A stretch of 64,000 nucleotides of DNA, from assembly GCA_025991245.1 (NCBI GenBank), contig BQMJ01000012.1, positions 186,001-250,000 on the forward strand, given 5' to 3'. Positions 55,985-64,000 of the stretch are shown one piece after another. The stretch is from Galdieria partita. Its lineage: Eukaryota; Rhodophyta; Bangiophyceae; Galdieriales; Galdieriaceae. The translations under genes were made by a program, and so were the position numbers. Under the pieces are notes generated by a model, which was not told where the DNA came from, made no database searches, and worked only from the letters and a program-made list of their open reading frames with translations. How positions within the stretch are numbered: position 1 is the first letter of the stretch; each line of letters opens with the position of its first letter.

Positions 55985-56895
55985 GGAGCACTGCTTCTGT
56001 TTCGTGTGCCAATTCCTTGATTCATAGCCCATATGTACTTCCTTCCATGACAATACTAGATTCAAGTTATTCTCTCAGCTGCCAATTAAAAAGTGTCCTA
56101 TGTCCATTGACTCCGATTTTTCAAAACTTTAACGAGGATCGTCTTGAACGAGTTGTTTCTACTACAATTCGCTTCCTAAAGATTTCCTATTGCCAATCAC
56201 ATTCCTGACCTAAGGACTCCAATCAAATTACAAAAAATGTTGGTGAAAATTGAAATTTCTCAAAGTGGCTCCAATATTTGAAAATATTGCAACATTCAAA
56301 CTTGAAAACCATCATGTGCAAAGGACAGGAAATAAAAGTCATATATTCATTGAAAGAGGAACATTTTTCCGTCGTGAAGCATTGTCGTTGTTGTCTGTTG
56401 TTGTTTCGCATCTTTAGCTTCGGTCCAAGTCACTTTTTTTCCTGCAGTTGTGCCAAGTTTCGAATGTGATCGTTTTTAGGTATCTAAACGACTCAGTAAG
56501 GACCTCTAAGTTTCACATAGGACTATAGTAATCCCGCCTTTACATCCGCCCTTTGTATGACATCGTACCAACAAAGATACTTGAGATTGTCATTGTAATA
56601 CAGTCGAAGACGTTAGATTTCTGCCTCTTTTCTTGTACTCCTACAACATTCCTGTTCTTTGACGACGAAATTGTGTTCCACCTTCGGATCTTTTCTTCGA
56701 GCAATGGTTTTCCTTGTTACTCCTTTAAAAGACAACACTTTGTAAACTTTGGAATGCAACTAAGAAAGAAGTTTCTGTCTGTAGAAAGGATGGAAAGAGT
56801 ATTCACGTGAAAATTCAGCTTCGACGGAATTCAAGGTCAGATGTGTGTTTGCGACAAAATTGTTTGGCTAAAGCTACGGAAGTCTTCAAAGTCAT

Positions 56896-57072
56896 ATGGC
56901 TGGACGTCTGGTTCTTATTGAAAAGGTAGCTCCAGTTGACTACAGTAATGTGTCTCCTGATGTCGTCTTAAATAGGATTGTTTTCAACATAGTCAGGTAC
57001 CTCTCGAATTTATCCTTGTCTGAGAAAGTTGTAACAACTATACAAGTATCCTGGGATTCACAGGCTACTTAA
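56896..57072 (+). CDS. Possible small ORF
   Basis: A 58-codon frame starting MAGRLVLIEKVAPVDYSN, with balanced composition and a strand-helix pattern, but short and without recognised homology. It could be a surviving gene fragment. Confidence 0.15.
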   Translation: MAGRLVLIEKVAPVDYSNVSPDVVLNRIVFNIVRYLSNLSLSEKVVTTIQVSWDSQAT

Positions 57073-57259
57073 CTGTTTCACTTGCATAGGGACACGAAAC
57101 TGTTGCTTTGCGACAATTTTCATATACTACGTTCCCCCGTTTATGCTATCTAAAAGTAGTTTTCAGGAGATGAATGAACTATGGTTACAATTCATATATG
57201 CCTTAAGATTCTCTCAGCAAAAATAAGGTTTTTATAAAAGACAGACAAGTTAGGTGATT

Positions 57260-58303
57260 TCAAATGCACCAAAAAGCGTATCTGTGACAATTCCAAAACT
57301 CTACGCCATTTTTGCATATGGGAGGAAATGAAAATATAATCTCATGTTTTGGATATTTTGTCAATAGCATTGAGGCAGCGTTATTAGAAAAAGTACTAAT
57401 AAAATTTCCAAAGAGATATTTTGCCTCTGAAATCACAAATAGATCGACGTATCGTGAAGGTATCTGAAGTTCAGAAGACAAGTTATGAAGAGATATTGCA
57501 CCTTTTTTAAAAAATTCTTGATCAATCGATGGAACCTGTCCATCTGAAGAGAGAAACAATGGAGTATTACTCACTTGTAGAGAGCTTAAAATATCGTAAA
57601 CTGTTGTGGCGTTCCAAGGGCAAGAAAAGCGAATTCTGTTTGCAATCCAAGTTGGATAGTTCGTAATATATTGATCACAAGTCAAATCAAGATTTCTAAG
57701 GTGGACTGCCACAAAATTACCTTCAACGAGACCTATCTCGTGCAATATGAATCTCAAAGACTCCAATTGTTTCCTTTTCCAACGCAACAGAGAAAAAGCC
57801 AATTTGTTTTGTGTTGGAGTAAGACAAGCAAAAAAGGCTTCTTCGGCAGTGATTTCAAGAGGGCTCTCATTGGAAGAATACATGGCTAAGACGGCGGGAT
57901 CCTCTGATAGTATACCTCGAAGTTTAGTCAACTTTATAGTGTCATTGAGACTATTTCCTGGCTCTACAAACATTCCATGTTCCTCGAACAGAGAAAAGTC
58001 AAAGAAGTCAAACATGTCGTGGTTCGAACAAACAATTTTTCGGTTGATCAAACTCCCAACGAACATTGCATGGATGATTAGTAGCAGATTATTGTTTAAC
58101 TGTCCATACCAGCCGCTCACAAACAAGGTTTTCTCCGGCTTTCTTGCTTTGACATTTCGCTCCTGCACACCTTGTCTTTCGTTGTATTTAATCAATTTGA
58201 ACAAGAAAAACCCAGCAACCAACAAAAAGAAACCTTGAATAGCCGAGCGACGAGAAACATGCAAAGAGCTGAATAGGAGCGTCATCATTTGAACACAAAA
58301 CAC
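57260..58303 (-). CDS. Fucosyltransferase-like (O-fucosyltransferase fold) type II membrane protein
   Basis: Single-exon, 347 residues. One membrane helix (about 23-39, IQGFFLLVAGFFLFKLI) gives type II topology. The lumenal part begins VSGWYGQLNNNLLLIIHAMF, the N-terminal pattern of GDP-fucose-dependent enzymes (G.LNNQ...H), then VAVHLRNLDLT, the basic HxR site, TPLFLSSDG and finally YLFGNFISTFSNNAASML, equivalent to the conserved STFS block. These are features of POFUT/FUT8/NodZ-fold transferases. Acceptor unknown. Other GT-B families with similar endings cannot be excluded. Confidence 0.6.
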   Translation of the reverse strand: MFCVQMMTLLFSSLHVSRRSAIQGFFLLVAGFFLFKLIKYNERQGVQERNVKARKPEKTLFVSGWYGQLNNNLLLIIHAMFVGSLINRKIVCSNHDMFDFFDFSLFEEHGMFVEPGNSLNDTIKLTKLRGILSEDPAVLAMYSSNESPLEITAEEAFFACLTPTQNKLAFSLLRWKRKQLESLRFILHEIGLVEGNFVAVHLRNLDLTCDQYITNYPTWIANRIRFSCPWNATTVYDILSSLQVSNTPLFLSSDGQVPSIDQEFFKKGAISLHNLSSELQIPSRYVDLFVISEAKYLFGNFISTFSNNAASMLLTKYPKHEIIFSFPPICKNGVEFWNCHRYAFWCI

Positions 58304-61099
58304 GACGATTACAAATTGAAAATGTACTCATTCACTCACCTTTGAGGTTTATGTGTCAGCAATATGCATCAACTCTCTCATGTTTACCTTGTAGAAAGTT
58401 GAAAGTTAATTTTCAAATACTAAAAGTGTGAAAGAATCGAGCTTGTGACATATTTTAAAGTTCATTTTTAGGAATATTGATAGCCAAGAATTTTTCGTTT
58501 TAATGGATAGGAAGATAGATAGATTTGGTCACGAAGGAGTCCTAAGTACCTTAAATTTTTCTTGCTCCTTTTACGGTTCTAAGAAGACTGTGAAAAGAGA
58601 AGCCAAGTACACCTGGGAAACTTTGAAGACTGTTGAAAGGCAAGTTTGCTTAGGAATTGGAGAGCCTTGAACTTTGAAGTGCATTATTGTTACCTCATAG
58701 GAACATTAGCAGTTGAACTTTGATTAGTGTAGTCTTCTTTAGACACCGTTGCGGTAACTTGTGTCAAATGGAGTTAAAACTAATGTTTACGTTTTCACAG
58801 AAGAGTCGGCCTAGCATCGACTTGTGCTTTCCTTTTGCTGACGTAACAGTTCCAACGAGTTTTCCTTCAAGTGACTCAATAGTTTTCTAACAACTTGAGT
58901 TCCACTCTGTCAATATAAAGTCTCTCAAGTGTGTGACTTGTCTTGAGATAAGCTCTGTGGTTCAAAAGAAGGCTTGATGGAACACTGTTAGGGTATACAG
59001 TTTTAAGTGAGATCCGGACCAACTCTCGAGATTCGTACGTCTGAAAGATAACTACGAGTCAAACTCAACTTGACTTTGAACTTGTATTACAATGCTTATG
59101 CTTTTCGTTTCTTGTTCTTTTCGTCCAGTTCTGTCACACTCATAAATAATCTTTCTGTTGTACAATAGAAATAAAGCTTTCAGAAAGGAAAAGCAGTGCA
59201 TGAGCCTTTTTTAGACTCTTTTCACGTTCTGAAAAAGAATTTGAAAAACGACGTATTACCAAGTTTGTGTGAGGTCTTACTTGGTTATAAGTTGGGTGCA
59301 AGGTTCCCTTGTAGTTGTTTATCGGTTCGAAGGATTAATTGGTAATCTTGAGTTGTTGAGTTTATGGAACTTTAAGTTGACAACGAGTGTATTGAAGGAG
59401 CGTACTGTACGAGAAATATTAATATCTCTTGCTAGAAATGTTGAGGAATACTTGTTTCTCTGTTTTCTAAAATCAAACGAGTATTGAAAGAAATTTGTCA
59501 CACTAGAAAGATTCTAAGATGTTTTGACAAATGAATTCTCGAAGGACTCTTGAACGAGTTTATCAACAGCACCGCAGTTGATCGGTTTATGTTGGTTGGA
59601 TGTATCTACCAGATGTTAATAGCAAAAGTTTTATCAAACTATTACAAGCAAACACATTCTGGTGCAATGCCAAACCAGCATCAAACATCGACTTTGACCA
59701 CACTCGAAAAATAGACATGGGTTAAGGTTAAGACGGACCGATAGAAAGCACAAAAAAAGTATGAGATGCTTACTGGCTGTAAGTGTAAGATTTCAATTTG
59801 CAATCTTGGAAATTCCTACTTGGAAGTGAAATTGCAAAGCTTCAAAAAGATATATTCACACAATGAGACCAATGTGATGATGAATAACGTTACCGATCAT
59901 GAGGATTTACACCAGCACTTGTTGTTCCTAGATTAGAGTTGGATCCAACATTACAAGAAAGAAATACAATGTTTTCTAGCTTTTAATTTCACTTCATTAA
60001 GGTTACCCAAAACCGATTGGAAAATCGTATGCAGAGGAGTCGAAAGGGCGAGTAAAACGACTGCAGTTGTCGGAAATAATTCGAAATCATCTGTTGTCTG
60101 ATTCGGACAAATCATCGTACCTCAATGCTGCTCAGAAAAAGTTACTTATTTATTCTATCAGAGAATCCAGTGAATTTTATCTTTCTAAGTCTATAAAATA
60201 AAAGATTTGATGATGATGTAGCCATGTTGAATTCGTGTCTGTATGGGTCTAAATGAATTGTTCCTTATGAGAAGAGAAAAAGTTCTAACAGGCTTCATGA
60301 CATACAGATAAATCATAATTCCTAAAAGGCACCTTGTGGAACCTGCTTGTGGTGAAGTGATAGGAAGCCACTTTGTGTTATAATATAAAATACAATGGGA
60401 AATAAACGGTACCCTCTTGAAGAGGAAAGAAATAGCCTTGTGCCAAAGATATTAGCATGTAATATAAAATCTTCTACGAAGGCGAAACGGAATATCCTGA
60501 AATGTACTCCTTCTCAACTTTCCGTATCCAAGTTTCGAATATAGATCGAAACCTACAAAACTTTGTTACACAAACCGAGCGTCAACTCATTGTGAACCAA
60601 ACTGAGCTTGGTTCATGTAGAACACTAAAGTCGAGGTCTACTGCACAGGTTATGGCCAGACTCACTATTCTTTGACTAAATAGCTACATTTTGTCTCTAC
60701 CACGTTTTCAAATTTTGTTATGCAACTATACCTTACAACTTGTCGACCTTCCTCTTAACAACCTATCGGGGATACCTATTGATATGTAGTAAACTTAAAA
60801 AAGCTCTTAAATTTTCAGCAGCATAATGAAGATAAATTGTCGTTTTTGTCTTCGAACTTTACATCCAACAATTCATTCGCTTTGTTTCACTACAAAGATC
60901 ACCTTTTGTTATTCGACAACAATACCTTATTGTTGGTGGTACTTCCAAACAAAGCCAACGAGACTGGCCTTGAAACAAATATAAGGGTAGTTCTTTTCTC
61001 TAAAGTACGTCTCTCGTAAAGTCTATATTTTATAGAATACATAGAGTGCAAGCCTCGATAATCGTGAATTTTCAGTAGTTCCATAAATTGAACACATAT
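58304..61099. other. Gene-poor 2.8-kb region
   Basis: No supported intact gene. Short frames at 59269-59487 and 60837-61019 are unconvincing. A coding-like remnant occupies about 59600-60201. No repeat structure recognised. Confidence 0.5.
59600..60201 (+). pseudogene. Coding-like remnant of unknown family
   Basis: An interrupted stretch reads protein-like (for example SFIKLLQANTFWCNAKPASN) and ends in a clean 66-codon stop-to-stop frame at 60001-60201 without its own ATG, containing KSYAEESKGRVKRLQLSE and YLNAAQKKLLIYSIRESSEF. This end looks like a helical C-terminus. Family and origin are unknown. Confidence 0.25.
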
Positions 61100-61957
61100 T
61101 TATTCTTGTAGTTTGCAATTACATCCTTTCCCTTCTATCTTCGGTATTTCAATGGTATCTTTGAATGTCGCAAAATTCATATACTTCTTCATCTCATTTG
61201 CAAGTTTCCGGCTAGTGAAATCTCCAGGAAAATGTATGATAAAGTCTTCACCTCCAAATTTGGATCCACATGAATCGTCTTGATACGACTGAAGTATACC
61301 AGGTGGAATGAGCAAAGTTCTTTTTGCAATAGTTCTATTACGACTAATAGTTCTCCACAATGCTGTCTGTTCATGATAATACTCATTACTGTATTCCGTA
61401 AAGGTCCAGAGACTTCGTAACAGTTGAATATTGCTCTCAGTACCACGAAACATCACAACTCCATCATTGATTCCGTTACAATCGACACCAATTATGATGT
61501 CAAAACTTTCTTCAAGGAAAAATTCTTCTAGTCTTGTGTCAAAATTTGTTATTAAAAGATCAAGATCCAAGAAGATAACCCATCGATAACCTTTTGCCAA
61601 GATGGCCTCTAGAGCAAGTACCTTTCCCCACATGGCATGCCAGTTCTCGTCAACAGTACAGTTACACACAAAAAAGTCGTAATTGTGATGTTTTGAGTAA
61701 GCTATTTTATTACTCAGGGATAATTTCAAAACTTCCAAGTCATACTTTCCTTTCAAAGAAGATATTGCTGATAGCAAAGCAATAGGACCCAAGCTAGGAC
61801 GAGAATAAGGATAGCTTGTCACTTCAAAAGAGGGAAAAAATGACCTTGTGAAAAAACCCATAACTATAATCAAACAAAGCAAACTAAGCAGAGTTTGAAG
61901 TTTTCTTGGTTGACAAGTTATTCGCCACATCCTAAAATAGTACTGGAATCTCAACAC
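61100..61957 (-). CDS. GT34-like (GMA12/MNN10-type) glycosyltransferase
   Basis: Single-exon, 285 residues. A basic N-terminus (WRITCQPRK) and one helix (about 20-37, LQTLLSLLCLIIVMGFF) give type II Golgi topology. The GT-A domain shows KIAYSKHHNYDFFV, WHAMWGKVLALEAIL, the metal-binding DxD in YRWVIFLDLDLLITN, DCNGINDGVVMFRG, YYHEQTALW and FIIHFPGDF. This order matches GT34 galactosyl/xylosyl/mannosyl transferases. Slightly shorter than fungal Gma12. The sugar and acceptor are unknown. Confidence 0.75.
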   Translation of the reverse strand: MLRFQYYFRMWRITCQPRKLQTLLSLLCLIIVMGFFTRSFFPSFEVTSYPYSRPSLGPIALLSAISSLKGKYDLEVLKLSLSNKIAYSKHHNYDFFVCNCTVDENWHAMWGKVLALEAILAKGYRWVIFLDLDLLITNFDTRLEEFFLEESFDIIIGVDCNGINDGVVMFRGTESNIQLLRSLWTFTEYSNEYYHEQTALWRTISRNRTIAKRTLLIPPGILQSYQDDSCGSKFGGEDFIIHFPGDFTSRKLANEMKKYMNFATFKDTIEIPKIEGKGCNCKLQE

Positions 61958-64000
61958 TAGGACATTCTCCCTGTCGGGAAATTTGGGTCAAATAGATTAA
62001 AAATTTACGAAAGTTTGTCGATTATATTAATATATGAATCCCCTAAGCACTAGTTTGACCAATAGAAAGTGTATGGCAATGTTGTTACCATGGAAATGAA
62101 GATGATTGCTGGCAGTGTAGAGAGTATTTGTGAGAAACCAAAGCAAGATATTGAGGTCCCTTTCATTTGATATTTTCCCAAACCTTTGCTGCTGGTTTGA
62201 AATCTTGAAGATTCCCTTCAGGATATCATATATTGCAATTTTACACGACTTCTGTTATTCAGCTCTATTTAGTTCCAAGGATTTTGGCCTAGAATGCGTC
62301 CCTGAATCGTACTGCAAGCGTTTCTAGGAGCATTCTTATATTACGATGCCAAATCATATAGACAAGACCCCTCAGAGCACAAAGCATTCATCTAATCCTT
62401 TAATTCTTCTCTTTTTTTGACTTTCAAGGTGATGAAATGATTCTTAGCGTTTTAGATACTAAGTCAGGTGTCAAGGTTTCATCAGGTTTTGGTAGACAAT
62501 ATAATAATTTAAGTACATTCAATAATAAATAGGTACTTCAGGAAACCAGAGTCGAAATGAAAGGGATTTCATATATTCATCACAAAAAAGTGTAGAATAT
62601 TCAAATTCTTGGGTTCTATAAGTGCCATAAGGATTGAAAGGTCATGCTCTCTTCATTTTTGAGAAAGATTGAAGTAGGATAGAAGCTTCATCTTTTTAGA
62701 ATAGAGGATTGAAATCCTCTTGATATCTTTCTTGCTCTACTCTCGACAGCACATTTAACGAATCTTAAGATCAGAAATGAACGAACAAGAGTTTTATAAA
62801 AGATGAAGTCATTATAATGCAAGTACTTTTTCATGAGAAAAGTGAGAATCCTTTGATATTTGGAACAGTTGTCTATATTTTATCGGAAAGAATATTTGCC
62901 ACACATTGCTAATTGGTTTTGCTACGCACGGTTGCACGGTTTCACGCATTATCGTGAAAGTAAATCCTTTGGTTTTGAATTTGTCAGGTTCAACAAAACT
63001 TACTGCCAAAAAACTGTTGTTTTTGAGATATTTCGGCTTCTGTACTTTGACGCGGTACTTATTCACTTCCCAAGACGACTCGAAAGCGATGTTGACAGTA
63101 CAGGAAATGTTGTTGTCACAACGAGGTTTGGAAATACGTTCTGCCATTTCTCTTAAGCTTTTGACAACAATAGAAGAGTTCTTAAGCCTTTTTGAAAGTA
63201 AAATCAAAGAGCTTCATTTTACTTGGCCTTTGATAGCTTTTCTAGACTATCCATCAAATCGTTATGAAAGAACCAATGTTGGATACAGGTTTTGAAGGTA
63301 ATTTGTTTCTGTTGAATGAAAAGTAAGATCAAAATTTCCAAGAATACTAGACGAGACTATGAAATACCCGAGTGTAGTAAACAATACACTTCATTTATGT
63401 TGCTGAAGAAACAGCGATCTGTTTGTATTGTTGACTTGTACATGTCCAAAAATTAAGATTTCTATCGAAGAATTCACGTATAGCGTGTAAAGAAATCTCT
63501 ATTACTTGGATCAAGCTACTTTTTAAGTTTTCACTTCAAGTTTACAAGATTCCTTTGCATTCGAAAAACAGGTTGGTCATGTTTAAATTAGTTGGCAATT
63601 GTTTCCCGATTTTGAAAGAACTGAAAAAAAATGATTCCTATTGAATATTCAAAGACGCTAAGCATTTGCTCGAAGTTGCAGCTATTATCTCATTCCCTGG
63701 GGCAACGGAGTTTCCATGGATGTTGAGCGAGGTATCTATCCTTTGGTTGTCATGTTCTGACAGACATCGCCTCTGACACATAAGAGATACTGATTGTTCT
63801 TACATACGCAACGTACGACCTACTGTAAAATTCTCTTCTCACTCGCATTTCTTGTTCATTTGATAATTATTTTGTCAGACTTCTTAGGTTTTGCACGGTA
63901 AATGAACCACGAAAGATGGAAAAGAGGATTGAAATGGCACTTTATATGCATCCTTGCTAGATAGAGACATACGGTCTGTGAAAAAAATGTGAATAATAGG
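61958..64000. other. Gene-poor end of window
   Basis: About 2 kb with no supported gene. Overlapping frames at 62812-63207 (minus, 131 codons) and 62906-63295 (plus, 129 codons) oppose each other, so at most one is real; neither has a recognised domain. A short hairpin (7-bp stem) lies near 62704-62721. Confidence 0.45.
62812..63207 (-). CDS. Possible hypothetical ORF
   Basis: A 131-codon frame, basic, beta-rich in the middle, with no signal or membrane segment. It conflicts with plus-strand frames 62860-63156 and 62906-63295 of similar length. Open reading on both strands may mean compositional bias rather than coding. Confidence 0.2.
   Translation of the reverse strand: MILLSKRLKNSSIVVKSLREMAERISKPRCDNNISCTVNIAFESSWEVNKYRVKVQKPKYLKNNSFLAVSFVEPDKFKTKGFTFTIMRETVQPCVAKPISNVWQIFFPIKYRQLFQISKDSHFSHEKVLAL

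Larger units (their letters stand above)
53106..57259. other. Gene-poor 4.2-kb region with decayed coding traces
   Basis: Only short frames occur: 53139-53387 (82 codons, hydrophobic), 54242-54445, 54454-54636, 55703-55984, 55972-56208, 56553-56810 and 56896-57072, all on plus and none recognised. A distinctly protein-like but interrupted stretch lies at 54938-55511. No terminal repeats or target-site duplications were noticed. Confidence 0.5.

Noticed and set aside
59320-59345. Possible tRNA B-box-like sequence around GGTTCGAAGG
   Set aside because: No matching acceptor stem, anticodon arm or A box could be drawn around it.
62704-62721. Short hairpin as a possible structured RNA or terminator
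   Set aside because: A 7-bp stem is expected by chance in 64 kb of AT-rich DNA and no gene ends there.

Overview
The window reads as nuclear DNA of a compact, AT-rich alga, most likely a cyanidiophycean red alga close to Galdieria. This is an inference. It rests on very short spliceosomal introns (I place about 47, from 44 to about 68 nt, with GT..AG ends), neighbouring genes often less than 100 bp apart, several products with apparent organelle-targeting N-termini (TrpE, RsmH, HflX, a DnaJ-type zinc-finger protein), and many short type II membrane glycosyltransferases. No tRNA, rRNA, CRISPR or intact transposon was recognised.

Layout. 0-8 kb: a kinase-PP2C fusion cut by the window start, anthranilate synthase TrpE, an unknown gene, and the translation GTPase DRG1 in six exons. 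8-14.3 kb: an island of secretory-pathway genes, namely a decayed membrane-anchored methyltransferase, a GT90, a GT61 and an exostosin/RXYLT1-like enzyme. 14.3-37.5 kb: dense, intron-rich housekeeping DNA with RPL22, plastid RsmH, a coiled-coil protein, Raptor (nine exons), a small Pkr1-like protein, VPS52, a DnaJ-type zinc-finger protein, ABHD11-like hydrolase, PEN-2, HflX, SPX-RING, a small membrane protein, ketopantoate reductase, a rhomboid, a Csm1-like kinetochore protein and dihydroneopterin aldolase. 37.6-41.4 kb: a PA14-like lumenal protein and a GT69. 41.7-48.1 kb: Sac3/GANP, RPS18 and a TPR protein. 48.1-64 kb: gene-poor DNA holding isolated single-exon genes (a GH130-like beta-propeller, a secreted Hint/Hedgehog-type autoprocessing protein, a fucosyltransferase-like protein, a GT34) among long stretches with only decayed coding traces.

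Two kinds of neighbourhood therefore alternate: tightly packed, often divergent and mostly intron-bearing core genes, and single-exon secretory/glycan genes set in looser DNA with pseudogenes. The second class (nine genes plus one pseudogene) probably builds surface or secreted glycoconjugates in the Golgi. The most unusual member is the Hint protein at 51.9-53.1 kb. Several small multi-exon genes (PEN-2, FolB, Pkr1-like, a MICOS-size protein, a 102-residue protein) were recovered only by reading across introns.
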